A DNA stretch of 64,000 nucleotides from Paenibacillus beijingensis. GTDB lineage: Bacteria; Bacillota; Bacilli; Paenibacillales; Paenibacillaceae. Shown piece by piece: positions 26,297 to 35,795 of the stretch. Under the pieces are notes generated by a model. The model saw nothing but the letters and a program-made list of their open reading frames with translations. It was not told the origin of the DNA and did no database searches. The translations under genes and the position numbers were made by a program. Position 1 is the first letter of the stretch; the number at the start of each line of letters is the position of its first letter. The stretch is from the NCBI RefSeq assembly GCF_000961095.1, contig NZ_CP011058.1, forward strand, positions 2,287,501-2,351,500. Reading direction: 5' to 3'.

Positions 26297-29200
26297 TTGA
26301 AAGCGTTACTAGAGGCTTTTGCCGCGGATTCGGATTTTCAGTCGGTCGTTACCGGTATCCGCAACGGAATGAAAGAGCAGTTAATATCGGGTCTTGCGGG
26401 CTCTTCCCGCCAAGTGATGATGGCTGCGGTAAGAGGGCAGCTGGAGCGGCCGATGCTTGTGGTCACCCACAATATGTTCGCGGCCCAGAAGATCGCCGAA
26501 GACCTGCAGGAATGTTTGCCGGAAGGCGACGTCATGCTTTATCCCGCCAACGAATTGGTGGCAGCCGAAGCGGCGATCTCGAGCCCCGAGACGCTCGCGC
26601 AGCGCATGGATGTGCTGATCCGGCTGTCGCAAGGGTTTCGCGGGATTGTTGTCGTGCCGTTCTCCGGCGTCCGCAGGTATTTGCCCGTGCGCGGCGTCAT
26701 GGCGGAAGCGCAAATCGAGCTAAACGTCGGCGATACGCTGCCGATGGAACAATTTCTGCGGCGGATGAACGGGCTCGGTTATGTGCGGGCGGACCGCGTT
26801 GAGAACAAGGGCGAGATGAGCGTCCGCGGCGGGATCGCGGATTTCTATCCGCTAACGGTTCCGTATGCGCTGCGGATCGAGTGGTTCGACGACGAGATCG
26901 ATTCCATCCGCACGTTCGATCCGGCCGACCAGCGCTCGATCGATAAGCTGCAGTCGTATGTCGTTCCGCCGTGTCAGGAAATCGTCGCCGACGAGCGCCG
27001 GTATGCGAATGCGGCACAGCATGCGTCCGAGCTTCTGGAAGCTCAGCTCGAGAAGATGAGCGACCGCGCGGCCAAAGACCGGCTGCGGAGCGAGATCGGG
27101 TCGGAGCTGGAGAAGCTGCGGCAGCACATTCATTTTTCAGAAATTTATAAATATATCGCATTGCTGTACCCCGAACGCCAGACGCTGCTCGATTATATGC
27201 CGGCGGACACGCTGCTCGTGTTCGACGAGCCGACGCGCCTGATCGAGACGGCGCGCCAGCTCGAGCGGGACGAGGCGGAATGGGCGACGCATCAGCTGGG
27301 GAGTGGCAAGACGCTGCCCGGCTTCAAGGTGGCCCGGGACAGCGAGGAGATTTTGCACCACCGCCCGTTTCCTTCTTTGTTCCTCTCCTTGTTTCTGAGG
27401 CAAATTCCGCATACGCAGCCGCAAAATATTTTGAACTTCATGTGCCGCGGCATGCAAAATTTCCACGGACAGATGAATGTGTTGAAAGCGGAGATGGAGC
27501 GCTGGAAAAAGGCCGGGGCGAATGTGATGATGCTTGCCGGCAACGCCGAGCGGATGGAGCGGATGCGGCGCGTGCTCGGCGATTACGGCATCGAGCCGCC
27601 GCAGCTGCTTGAAGGCAACCTGCAAAGCGGGTTCGAGCTGCCGTCGACCCATCTGGTCGTCATTACCGAGGGCGAAATGTTCTCGCAGAAGCAGCGCAAG
27701 GTGCGCCGGCTGGACAAAAAAATCGACAACGCCGAGCGGATCAAAAGCTATACCGAGCTGAAGGTGGGCGATTATGTCGTTCACCAGAACCACGGCATCG
27801 GCAAATATTTGGGCATTGGCACACTGGAAATCGGCGGCATTCATAAGGATTATATGCACATTATGTACGCGGCCGGAGATAAGCTGTCGGTTCCGATCGA
27901 ACAGATCGACATGATTCAGAAATATGTCGGCTCGGAAGAGAAAGAACCGAAAGTATACAAGCTGGGCGGCAGCGAATGGACACGCGTCAAAAATAAAGTG
28001 CGCAGCTCCGTCCAGGACATTGCCGACGACCTGATCAAGCTATACGCCGAGCGTCAGGCTGCCGAGGGATACGGCTTCGGCAAGGACACGCCGTATCAGC
28101 AGGAGTTCGAGGCGATGTTTCCTTACGACGAGACGCGCGACCAGCTGCGGGCGATCGAAGAGATCAAGAAGGACATGGAGACGGCTCGTCCGATGGACCG
28201 GCTGCTGTGCGGCGATGTGGGCTATGGCAAGACGGAGGTGGCGGTGCGCGCCGCATTCAAGGCGGCGATCGAGGGCAAGCAGGTCGCGATTCTCGTTCCG
28301 ACGACGATTCTCGCGCAGCAGCATTACGAGACGTTCCGCGAGCGTTTCGCCGAATATCCGTTCAACATTCAAGTGCTCAGCCGCTTCCGTTCGCGCAAGG
28401 AGCAGAACGAGACGATGAAGGGGCTGAAGACGGGCGCCGTCGATGTCGTCATCGGCACGCACCGGCTTTTGTCGCAGGACGTTATTTTCAAGGATTTGGG
28501 TCTGCTCATCGTCGACGAAGAGCAGCGCTTCGGCGTATCCCACAAGGAGAAGCTGAAAAAGCTGAAGGCGAACGTGGACGTGCTGACGCTGACGGCGACG
28601 CCGATCCCGCGGACGCTCCATATGTCGATGCTCGGCGTGCGCGATTTGTCGGTCATCGAGACTCCGCCGGAAAACCGGTTTCCGGTACAGACCTACGTGG
28701 TAGAGTACAGTCCGGCGCTCGTGCGGGAAGCGATCGAGCGCGAGCTGGCGCGCGGAGGGCAGGTGTACTACCTGTACAACCGCGTGCAGGGCATTTACCA
28801 GATGGCTGAGCAAATTACGGCGCTCGTTCCGGATGCCAAGGTGGCGGTCGGCCACGGGCAGATGTCCGAGCAGGAGCTGGAAAAAACGATACTCGACTTC
28901 CTCGACGGGGAGTCGGACGTGCTCGTGAGCACGAGCATCATCGAGACGGGGGTGGACATCCCCAACGTCAATACGCTGATCGTGCATGACGCCGACAAGA
29001 TGGGCTTATCCCAGCTGTACCAGCTGCGCGGACGCGTCGGGCGCTCGAACCGGATCGCTTACGCCTATTTTACGTACCAGCGCGATAAAGTGCTGACGGA
29101 GGTGGCGGAGAAACGGCTGCAGTCGATCAAGGAGTTTACGGAGCTCGGCTCCGGCTTCAAGATCGCGATGCGCGATCTGGCGATCCGCGGGGCCGGCAAT

Positions 29201-29932
29201 CTGCTCGGGGCGGAGCAGCACGGCTTCATCGCCTCGGTCGGCTTCGATCTGTACTCGCAGATGCTGGCTGATGAAATCGCCCGCCGCAAAACGGAAATGT
29301 ACGGCGCGGACAGCGTTCCCGAAAAGACGGTCCAGACGAGTATCGATTTGAGCCTGGACGCTTACTTACCGTCGGATTACATCTACGACAGCATTCAGAA
29401 AATCGAGATTTACAAAAAGGTGGCGACGATCCGTTCGCTCGAAGAAGCGGAGGATCTGCGCGAGGAGCTCGTCGACCGCTTCGGCGATTTGCCGCAGGCG
29501 GTCGAGACGCTGCTTGCGGTCGGGCGTCTGAAAGTATACGGAGCCGAATGCGGCATCGAGTCGGTCGGCGGCAAAGGCGACGACTGGTCGTTCAAGCTTG
29601 CGCCCGGCGAAGCGGCGCGCACCGACACGAAGAAGGTCGATCTGCTCTGTCTCGAGTTCGAAAACCGCTTCAAACGAAATCCGACAAAAGATGCGCAGCC
29701 GGAGCTTCAGCTTCGCGGCAGAGGGCTTACGGCCGAGCAGAAGCTGGAGCTGACCGAGCGTTTCCTGCAGCGGTACCGGGAAGCGGTCTCCCCCCGCGCC
29801 AAAGCGAAGGAGGGGAAATCACCCGGGCCCGCTGCGGAAACGGATGAAGCCGCGGGCGGGGCGGAGCGTGCGCAGCCTGCGGACCGGACGGGAAGACGAG
29901 GCCGCGAAGATATGGAAAATGTGGCACCATAG
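26297..29932 (+). CDS. mfd: Transcription-repair coupling factor
   Basis: A 1211-residue Mfd that removes stalled RNA polymerase and recruits UvrA. It has the UvrB-like N terminus, the RNA-polymerase-interacting domain (VGDYVVHQNHGIGKYLGI, near 490), translocase motif I LCGDVGYGKTEVA, Walker B VDEEQRFG, motif III TLTATPIPRTL, the TRG region and the D7 domain. TTG 26297 matches the family N terminus (LEAFAADSDFQSV) and has AAGAGGTG nine bases upstream; the frame is open to 26159. The last 45 residues are a low-complexity tail. Confidence 0.96.
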   Translation: MKALLEAFAADSDFQSVVTGIRNGMKEQLISGLAGSSRQVMMAAVRGQLERPMLVVTHNMFAAQKIAEDLQECLPEGDVMLYPANELVAAEAAISSPETLAQRMDVLIRLSQGFRGIVVVPFSGVRRYLPVRGVMAEAQIELNVGDTLPMEQFLRRMNGLGYVRADRVENKGEMSVRGGIADFYPLTVPYALRIEWFDDEIDSIRTFDPADQRSIDKLQSYVVPPCQEIVADERRYANAAQHASELLEAQLEKMSDRAAKDRLRSEIGSELEKLRQHIHFSEIYKYIALLYPERQTLLDYMPADTLLVFDEPTRLIETARQLERDEAEWATHQLGSGKTLPGFKVARDSEEILHHRPFPSLFLSLFLRQIPHTQPQNILNFMCRGMQNFHGQMNVLKAEMERWKKAGANVMMLAGNAERMERMRRVLGDYGIEPPQLLEGNLQSGFELPSTHLVVITEGEMFSQKQRKVRRLDKKIDNAERIKSYTELKVGDYVVHQNHGIGKYLGIGTLEIGGIHKDYMHIMYAAGDKLSVPIEQIDMIQKYVGSEEKEPKVYKLGGSEWTRVKNKVRSSVQDIADDLIKLYAERQAAEGYGFGKDTPYQQEFEAMFPYDETRDQLRAIEEIKKDMETARPMDRLLCGDVGYGKTEVAVRAAFKAAIEGKQVAILVPTTILAQQHYETFRERFAEYPFNIQVLSRFRSRKEQNETMKGLKTGAVDVVIGTHRLLSQDVIFKDLGLLIVDEEQRFGVSHKEKLKKLKANVDVLTLTATPIPRTLHMSMLGVRDLSVIETPPENRFPVQTYVVEYSPALVREAIERELARGGQVYYLYNRVQGIYQMAEQITALVPDAKVAVGHGQMSEQELEKTILDFLDGESDVLVSTSIIETGVDIPNVNTLIVHDADKMGLSQLYQLRGRVGRSNRIAYAYFTYQRDKVLTEVAEKRLQSIKEFTELGSGFKIAMRDLAIRGAGNLLGAEQHGFIASVGFDLYSQMLADEIARRKTEMYGADSVPEKTVQTSIDLSLDAYLPSDYIYDSIQKIEIYKKVATIRSLEEAEDLREELVDRFGDLPQAVETLLAVGRLKVYGAECGIESVGGKGDDWSFKLAPGEAARTDTKKVDLLCLEFENRFKRNPTKDAQPELQLRGRGLTAEQKLELTERFLQRYREAVSPRAKAKEGKSPGPAAETDEAAGGAERAQPADRTGRRGREDMENVAP

Positions 29933-29992
29933 CGAAGAACGAGATTTTTTACTGCACTAGAGCAATGTCAAAGAGCTGAAAGGGGACACACC

Positions 29993-31081
29993 ATGTTGCA
30001 TAATAAAGAGCGGTCCGTGTGGCGCGTAAGTCTGCTGCTGCTGCTGACCGCGGCTCTCATGCTGACGGCTGCGGCTTGCGGGAAGAAGGACGACAGCGCA
30101 GCTTTTTCGGGAGCTGGAAAAGGAACCGTCATCGCGACTTACAAAGACGGAGAAGTGACGGACAAGGAGTTTGACAATTTTCTGAACGTATTCGGATTGA
30201 TCAACGCCCAGTACGCGTCCGTCATTACGATTCCCCAATACAAGGACGAGCTGCTTAAGCAGTATATCGGCTATAAAATTTTGTACGACCGGGCTTCCGG
30301 CGACGCCAAGAAAAAAGCGAAAACAGAGGCGGACACGCAGTACAAATCGTTTGCGCAATCGACGGTAGGCGAGCAAACAGCAGCCGCCGCGATGAAAGCG
30401 AAAAATATTTCGGAGAGCGACGCGAAAGCGTTCTTTAATCTTGTGATGACGGTATCCGAGGGCATGAATGAAAAGGTGACCGACGACAAATTGAAGAAGC
30501 AGTTCGATAGCTCGAAGAATGATTTCACCGTCGTTACGGTGCGCCACGTTCTGGTTGCAATGAACGATGCGCAGACCGGCAAGGAATTGCGCAAGAAGGA
30601 AGCGGCGCTTGCACGAGCACAGGATGTGAAGAAGCTGCTTGCGGCGGATGATACCGAAGCGAACTGGAAGAAGATTGCAGCCGAATATTCCGACGATCCC
30701 GGCTCCAAGGAGCAGGGCGGCCAATATGCCGATCAGGCGGTGGGCAACTGGGTGGCGGCCTTCAAAAAGGCGGCTCTGGAACAAAAGGTCGGCGTGATCG
30801 GCGATCCGGTCGAGACCGAATACGGATACCATGTCATCAAGGTCGAGAAGCGCGAGCCCGTTACGTACGACAAGCTGTCCGAAAATCAAACGGGCGAGCT
30901 GAAAAACTCCGTCGTCAACAATGAGATGACGACATTTATGGAAAAAGAGCTGCCGACGCTCATTACGAAGCAGACGAAGTTTGCGGATGAGCAGCCGAAG
31001 TCCGGCGGAAACGGGACGGACGACAAGGCGAAAGAGGACGGCGGCTCAGCGGATAAGAAGGAAGACGGAAGCTCGAAATAA
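29993..31081 (+). CDS. PrsA-like lipoprotein foldase (parvulin-type PPIase)
   Basis: A 362-residue secreted lipoprotein. The signal peptide (about 10-28) ends in a TAAAC lipobox. A SurA-N/PrsA-like region follows, then a parvulin rotamase domain at about 180-285 (VRHVLVAMND, AAEYSDDPGSKEQGGQYAD, VGVIGDPVETEYGYHVIKVEK). The C terminus is Lys/Asp/Gly-rich. It probably helps folding of exported proteins outside the membrane. It lies 60 nt after mfd and ends before a terminator. Confidence 0.88.
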   Translation: MLHNKERSVWRVSLLLLLTAALMLTAAACGKKDDSAAFSGAGKGTVIATYKDGEVTDKEFDNFLNVFGLINAQYASVITIPQYKDELLKQYIGYKILYDRASGDAKKKAKTEADTQYKSFAQSTVGEQTAAAAMKAKNISESDAKAFFNLVMTVSEGMNEKVTDDKLKKQFDSSKNDFTVVTVRHVLVAMNDAQTGKELRKKEAALARAQDVKKLLAADDTEANWKKIAAEYSDDPGSKEQGGQYADQAVGNWVAAFKKAALEQKVGVIGDPVETEYGYHVIKVEKREPVTYDKLSENQTGELKNSVVNNEMTTFMEKELPTLITKQTKFADEQPKSGGNGTDDKAKEDGGSADKKEDGSSK

Positions 31082-31117
31082 TCTCGGGCAGCGTCAAAGA
31101 ACGGCAAGTACGAAACA

Positions 31118-31153
31118 AAAGGCACAGGGCGTGTTGCGCTCTGTGCCTTTTTG
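31118..31153 (+). terminator. Terminator after the foldase gene
   Basis: AAAGGCACAGGGCG/CGCTCTGTGCCTTT stem followed by TTTT. It ends the mfd-foldase transcript before the urea transporter promoter region. Confidence 0.88.
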
Positions 31154-31303
31154 CTGTGTTAAGGCCGCAATATAGGTTCATGACAGAAAATCTGCCACAT
31201 TAAAACGTCATCTGAAGTTTAAAATTGGCGGCTCTGATCCATTTGATCATTGAAATGAATAATTACATCATAATTATGAAATACACGAACATTTTAGAAT
31301 AAC

Positions 31304-31321
31304 CCTGTTTTTAAAAACAGG
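31304..31321. repeat. 18-bp perfect palindrome upstream of urtA
   Basis: CCTGTTTTTAAAAACAGG is a perfect 18-bp palindrome about 200 nt before the urtA promoter. It may be a protein-binding site or a small hairpin; no regulator could be assigned. Confidence 0.55.
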
Positions 31322-31348
31322 AATAATTATGCATTTATTTTTTTAAAG

Positions 31349-31368
31349 ATATCATTAGCTAATGATAT
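31349..31368. repeat. 20-bp perfect palindrome upstream of urtA
   Basis: ATATCATTAGCTAATGATAT is perfectly self-complementary, in an AT-rich stretch 140 nt before the urtA -35 element. It has the form of a dimeric regulator site. The 528-nt gap 31082-31609 contains this, two other palindromes and the promoter, and no gene. Confidence 0.6.
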
Positions 31369-31508
31369 GATAAGGACTAATTTCCTTATTTTAATCATAT
31401 TATTCGATTGGATATGCAAGAAAAAGCGGGTTTTAGATCGTAATCTGTCGATGTTTGGAACGAGAGTAGATCGAAAGCACTGATTAATTTAAACATATGT
31501 TTCCATTA

Positions 31509-31538
31509 TTGACATCAAATAAGGGCGATACATATAAT
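31509..31538 (+). promoter_or_regulatory. urtABCDE promoter (sigma A type)
   Basis: TTGACA (31509-31514) and TATAAT (31533-31538), both consensus, are 18 nt apart. The palindrome AAACATATGTTT (31491-31502) sits just upstream of the -35. Confidence 0.85.
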
Positions 31539-31545
31539 CTGAATG

Positions 31546-31581
31546 ACGAACGTTATAAAACCTTACATAAAAAACGTTCGT
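31546..31581. promoter_or_regulatory. Operator-like inverted repeat with embedded GlnR/TnrA-like box
   Basis: ACGAACGTT (31546-31554) and AACGTTCGT (31573-31581) are a perfect 9-bp inverted repeat around 18 nt, placed at the expected transcription start. Inside it, CGTTATAAAACCTTACA (31551-31567) matches the GlnR/TnrA box TGTNAN7TNACA at seven of eight fixed bases. Nitrogen control of a urea importer would make sense, but binding is inferred only. Confidence 0.5.
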
Positions 31582-31609
31582 AAAAAGAGAGTCAGGGGTG
31601 TGTTATGAG

Positions 31610-32893
31610 ATGGGGAGAACGGAGAAGAAACCGGTTCGGCTGATGCTGTTGGTGTTTGCGGTCATCCTGGCGCTTGCGGGATGCGGCAAAGCAAATGAAC
31701 CTGCAGCGGGAACTACGGAAACAGGCGGGGAGAAGGCGGCGGAAGAGTCAGCTTCATCCGGCGATGCCGGCGGTGAAATCAAAGTAGGCGTTCTTCATTC
31801 GCTCAGCGGAACGATGGCGATCAGTGAAGTATCCGTTAAAGATGCCGAATTGATGGCGATCGACGAAATTAACGCCAAAGGCGGGGTGCTGGGCAAAAAG
31901 CTTGTGCCGGTCGTGGAGGACGGGGCTTCGGATTGGCCGACGTTCGCGGAGAAGGCGCGCAAGCTGCTGTCCGAAGACAAGGTGGCGACCGTGTTCGGAG
32001 GCTGGACCTCTTCCAGCCGCAAAGCGATGCTGCCGGTCTTTGAGGAGTTGAAAGGTTTGTTGTGGTATCCCGTTCAGTACGAAGGGCTGGAGACGTCCCC
32101 GTATATTTTCTATACCGGCGCGACGACGAACCAGCAGATCGTGCCCGCGGTATCGTGGCTGCTGGAAAACCGGGGCAAAAAGTTTTATTTGCTCGGCTCC
32201 GATTACGTATTCCCGCGCACGGCGAACAAAATTATTAAAGAGCAGCTGAAAGCCGAGGGCGGAGAAATGGCCGGCGAGGAATATACGCCGCTCGGCCATA
32301 CCGATTACAGCACCATCATTAGCAAAATCAAGGCGGCGAAGCCGGATGTCGTGTTCAACACGCTCAATGGCGACAGCAACGTAGCCTTTTTCAAACAGCT
32401 GAAGGACGCCGGCATTACGTCGAAAGATTTGACGACGCTCTCGGTATCGGTCGCGGAAGAGGAAATCCGCGGGATCGGGACGGACGTGCTGGCCGGCCAC
32501 CTGGCCGCCTGGAACTATTTCGAGACGACCGATACGGCGGCGAACAAAACGTTTTTGGACAATTACAAGAAAAAGTACGGCGCGGACCGTGTGACGGCCG
32601 ACCCGATTGAAGCGGGCTACACGGCGGTGTATCTGTGGGCGGCGGCCGTCGAGAAAGCCGGCTCCACCGATGTGGAGAAGGTGAAGGAAGCGGCGAAGGA
32701 GCTGGAGTGGGACGCACCGGAGGGCAAAGTGAAGATCGACGGCGCCACGCAGCATCTGTACAAGACGGCCCGGATCGGCGAGGTGCAGAGCGACGGGCAG
32801 TTCAAGGAATTGTGGAACTCGGGCGAAGCGCTCAAACCGGACCCGTACTTGAAATCGTATCCTTGGGCGGCCAGCTTAAGCTCGGGCAGCTAG
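31610..32893 (+). CDS. urtA: Urea ABC transporter, substrate-binding lipoprotein
   Basis: A 427-residue type I periplasmic-binding-fold lipoprotein of the amide/urea group. The signal peptide ends in LALAGC. The family blocks KVGVLHSLSGTMAISE, GGWTSSSRKAMLPVFE, LLWYPVQYEGLE, YFTGATTNQQ-like FYTGATTNQQIVPA, and LNGDSNVAFFKQL are those of UrtA. It captures urea outside the membrane and delivers it to UrtBC. ATG 31610 with CAGGGGTG upstream is chosen over GTG 31598. No urease genes lie in the window. Confidence 0.92.
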   Translation: MGRTEKKPVRLMLLVFAVILALAGCGKANEPAAGTTETGGEKAAEESASSGDAGGEIKVGVLHSLSGTMAISEVSVKDAELMAIDEINAKGGVLGKKLVPVVEDGASDWPTFAEKARKLLSEDKVATVFGGWTSSSRKAMLPVFEELKGLLWYPVQYEGLETSPYIFYTGATTNQQIVPAVSWLLENRGKKFYLLGSDYVFPRTANKIIKEQLKAEGGEMAGEEYTPLGHTDYSTIISKIKAAKPDVVFNTLNGDSNVAFFKQLKDAGITSKDLTTLSVSVAEEEIRGIGTDVLAGHLAAWNYFETTDTAANKTFLDNYKKKYGADRVTADPIEAGYTAVYLWAAAVEKAGSTDVEKVKEAAKELEWDAPEGKVKIDGATQHLYKTARIGEVQSDGQFKELWNSGEALKPDPYLKSYPWAASLSSGS

Positions 32894-32907
32894 AGGATCG
32901 GCCAACG

Positions 32908-32946
32908 CTTCAGGCGCCGGCAGCGGCAATCGCCCGGCGCCTGAAG
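32908..32946 (+). other. 13-bp stem-loop between urtA and urtB
   Basis: CTTCAGGCGCCGG (32908-32920) and CCGGCGCCTGAAG (32934-32946) pair perfectly without a T run. Such structures after binding-protein genes often protect the upstream message and lower expression of the permease genes; here that is inference. Confidence 0.7.
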
Positions 32947-32993
32947 GCGTGCTCAGGGCGCCAGACGCCCGATAGGGGAAAGAGGGTGATTGA

Positions 32994-33899
32994 ATGGACG
33001 TGTTCATGCTGCAGCTGTTCAACGGCGTAAGCGTCAGTTCGATTCTGCTGCTGATCGCGCTCGGTCTTGCCATTACATTCGGACTGATGAACGTCATTAA
33101 TATGGCCCATGGCGAGCTCATCATGATCGGGGCTTATGCGGCTTATGTGACGCAGAATCTGTTCCGCAATTATGCGCCGGCGTCGGTATTCGATTCGTAT
33201 TTTATCGCCGCGATTCCCGTCAGTTTCCTGGTCGCGTTTCTATTCGGGCTGCTGCTTGAAACCGTACTGATCCGGTTCATGTACGGGCGTCCGCTCGACA
33301 GCCTGCTCGCCACCTGGGGGGTGGGACTGGTGCTTCAGCAGCTCGCGCGCTCGATCTTCGGGGCGCCGAACGTAGGCGTAACGTCCCCGAAGTGGCTGGA
33401 CGGAGGCATGACGGTGGCAAGCGGCGTCGTGCTGCCTTACAAGCGGCTGTTCATTATCGGGCTCGTCATCGTCTGCCTGCTGGCTATGTACGTCTACATT
33501 TACCGCAGCAATGCCGGACGCCGGATGAGAGCGGTGATGCAGAACCGCGAGATGGCCGCGTGTCTGGGCATTTCCACCCGCCGCGTCGATGCCGTCACGT
33601 TCGCGATCGGCTCCGGCATCGCCGGCATCGCGGGCTGCGCCCTGACGCTGCTCGGTCCGATCGGACCGTCCATCGGAACCTATTATATCGTCGACGCGTT
33701 TATGGTCGTTGTGCTCGGAGGAGTCGGGAAGCTGGTCGGCACCGTATTCGGCGCGCTCGGGATCGGGCTGACGAATACGCTGTTCGAATTTTGGACGACG
33801 GCATCGCTGGGCAAAGTGCTTGTCTTTCTGTGCATTGTCGCCTTCCTGCAGTGGAGACCGAAAGGGTTTGTGGCGATGCGGACGCGTTCGCTGGATTAG
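32994..33899 (+). CDS. urtB: Urea ABC transporter, permease UrtB
   Basis: A 301-residue LivH-type permease with about eight transmembrane segments. ALGLAITFGLMNVINMAHGELIMIGAYAAY at the N terminus is split into the typical helix-turn-helix start, and MQNREMAACLGISTRRVDAVTFAIGSG is the ATPase-contacting EAA-like loop (about 181-206). With UrtC it forms the membrane channel. AGAGGGTGATTGA precedes ATG. Confidence 0.93.
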   Translation: MDVFMLQLFNGVSVSSILLLIALGLAITFGLMNVINMAHGELIMIGAYAAYVTQNLFRNYAPASVFDSYFIAAIPVSFLVAFLFGLLLETVLIRFMYGRPLDSLLATWGVGLVLQQLARSIFGAPNVGVTSPKWLDGGMTVASGVVLPYKRLFIIGLVIVCLLAMYVYIYRSNAGRRMRAVMQNREMAACLGISTRRVDAVTFAIGSGIAGIAGCALTLLGPIGPSIGTYYIVDAFMVVVLGGVGKLVGTVFGALGIGLTNTLFEFWTTASLGKVLVFLCIVAFLQWRPKGFVAMRTRSLD

Positions 33900-33918
33900 A
33901 TAAAGGGAGATGAGAAGA

Positions 33919-35034
33919 ATGCGAGCAGAGCGAAGCGGCGGATGGTTCACGCCGCGCACATTCCCGGTTCTGGTCGGTTATGCGGCTGCAGCGGCCGCCC
34001 TGTTCTCGGCGCCGCTCTACATCAGCGACTTCAGGCTGAACCTGCTGGCCAAGTTTCTGGCGTTCGCGATTGTGGCCGTCGGCCTGGACATGATTTGGGG
34101 CTACACCGGCATTTTAAGTCTGGGCCACGGCGTTTTTTTCGGACTGGGCGCTTACGCGATGGCGATGTACTTAAAGTTGGAAGCGAGCGGCGGCCGGCTG
34201 CCGGATTTCATGGACTGGAGCGGGATTACCGCGCTGCCGTGGTTTTGGAAGCCGTTCGGCAGCTTCGGCTTCGCCGTCATCATGGGCATTGCGATACCGG
34301 CGCTGCTAGCGCTCGTGCTCGGCTATTTTACGTTCCGCAACCGGATCCGCGGCGTTTATTTCACGATTTTGACGCAGGCGCTGGTTATCATTACCGTGAC
34401 GCTCATTACCGGGCAGCAGGCGTATACGGGCGGAACGAACGGTGTTACCGGGTACTCCAAGCTGCTCGGCTATTCGCTTTCTTCGCCGGAAACGAAGACC
34501 GCCCTTTATATGATTACCGCCGCCGCGCTGCTGATCACGCTGATCGTCTGCCGGCTGATCGTGAAGAGCCGGTTCGGGAAAGTGCTGCGCGCGATTCGCG
34601 ACGGCGAAAACCGGGTCCGGTTTATCGGATACAACCCGGCGCTGTACCAAATGGTCGTGTTTGCCGTCTCGGCCGGCTTTGCCGGGCTGGCGGGGATGCT
34701 GTTCGTCCTGCATGTCGGCATTATTTCGCCGTCGATGATGAGCATTGTCCCTTCAATCGAGATGGTGCTGTGGGTCGCCATCGGCGGCCGGGGCACGCTG
34801 TTCGGCGCGGCGCTCGGAGCGGTGCTGTTGAACTGGGCGAAGAGCGCGTTCAGCGAATCGTATCCCGATGCCTGGCTTTTCTTTATGGGCGCGCTGTTTG
34901 TGATTGTCGTCGTTTTTCTGCCTAAAGGGGTCGTGGGGCTGCTGCAGCTTCTGTTCCGGCGGCGAAAAAGCAAGGACGGACACGGACGCCGCGAGGCCGT
35001 TTATCCGGCGGAGAAGGAAGGTGCGGGCGCATGA
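33919..35034 (+). CDS. urtC: Urea ABC transporter, permease UrtC
   Basis: A 371-residue LivM-type permease with about nine to ten transmembrane segments. VGLDMIWGYTGILSLGHG (about 54-71), TILTQALVIITVTLITGQQ, and the loop AIRDGENRVRFIGYNPALY (about 229) are the LivM/UrtC signature. ATG 33919 has AAAGGGAG at normal distance; ATG 33910 is too close to it. The stop overlaps the urtD start by 4 nt. Confidence 0.93.
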   Translation: MRAERSGGWFTPRTFPVLVGYAAAAAALFSAPLYISDFRLNLLAKFLAFAIVAVGLDMIWGYTGILSLGHGVFFGLGAYAMAMYLKLEASGGRLPDFMDWSGITALPWFWKPFGSFGFAVIMGIAIPALLALVLGYFTFRNRIRGVYFTILTQALVIITVTLITGQQAYTGGTNGVTGYSKLLGYSLSSPETKTALYMITAAALLITLIVCRLIVKSRFGKVLRAIRDGENRVRFIGYNPALYQMVVFAVSAGFAGLAGMLFVLHVGIISPSMMSIVPSIEMVLWVAIGGRGTLFGAALGAVLLNWAKSAFSESYPDAWLFFMGALFVIVVVFLPKGVVGLLQLLFRRRKSKDGHGRREAVYPAEKEGAGA

Positions 35035-35795
35035 ACGATACGATTCTGAAGTGCGAGGACATTATGGTGGAGTTCGACGGCTTCAAGGCGGTGCAGGGGA
35101 TGAGCCTGACGCTGAAGAGAGGCGAGCTGCGCTTTCTGATCGGGCCGAACGGCGCGGGAAAAACGACGATGCTCGACGCCATCTGCGGCAAGGTGCGCCC
35201 GTCGGGCGGGAAAGTCATCTTTAAAGGGACGATCGATGTGACGCGCAAGAAGGAGCACCAGATTGCCGAAATGGGCATCGGCCGCAAGTTCCAGGCGCCC
35301 TCGATCTTCCCGACGCTGACGGTGGAGGAAAATCTGGAAATATCGGTGCGCCAGGACCGCGGCGTGCTGGCGACGTTATTCGCGCGCATGAAGCCGGAGC
35401 AGCGGGAGCGGATCGACGCCGGGCTTGCGATGATCGGCCTGCAGGACAAAGGAAGCTGGCGCGCGGGCAGTCTATCGCACGGGGAGAAGCAGTGGCTCGA
35501 AATCGGCATGATGCTGCTGCAGGAGCCGGAGATTCTGCTGCTCGACGAGCCGGTGGCGGGAATGACCGACCGCGAGACGGAAAAGACGGGCGCGCTGCTG
35601 CAGACGATCGCAAAGGACCGCTCGATCGTCGTTGTGGAGCACGATATGGAGTTCGTGCGCAATTTTGCGAGCAAGGTGACCGTGATGCATGAGGGGAAGC
35701 TGCTTACGGAAGGGACGATGGAGCAGGTGCAGCAGGACGACCGGGTGACGGAAGTGTATCTTGGACAAAGGCGGGATCGGCATGCTGACGGTTGA
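35031..35795 (+). CDS. urtD: Urea ABC transporter, ATP-binding protein UrtD
   Basis: A 254-residue LivG-type ATPase: Walker A GPNGAGKTT (about 38-46), signature LSHGEKQWLEI (about 149), Walker B LLLDEPVAGM (about 168) and switch His in VVEHDMEF. The signature reads SHGEK rather than SGGQ, normal for UrtD. It overlaps urtC by 4 nt and urtE by 14 nt, so the operon is tightly coupled. Confidence 0.94.
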   Translation: MNDTILKCEDIMVEFDGFKAVQGMSLTLKRGELRFLIGPNGAGKTTMLDAICGKVRPSGGKVIFKGTIDVTRKKEHQIAEMGIGRKFQAPSIFPTLTVEENLEISVRQDRGVLATLFARMKPEQRERIDAGLAMIGLQDKGSWRAGSLSHGEKQWLEIGMMLLQEPEILLLDEPVAGMTDRETEKTGALLQTIAKDRSIVVVEHDMEFVRNFASKVTVMHEGKLLTEGTMEQVQQDDRVTEVYLGQRRDRHADG

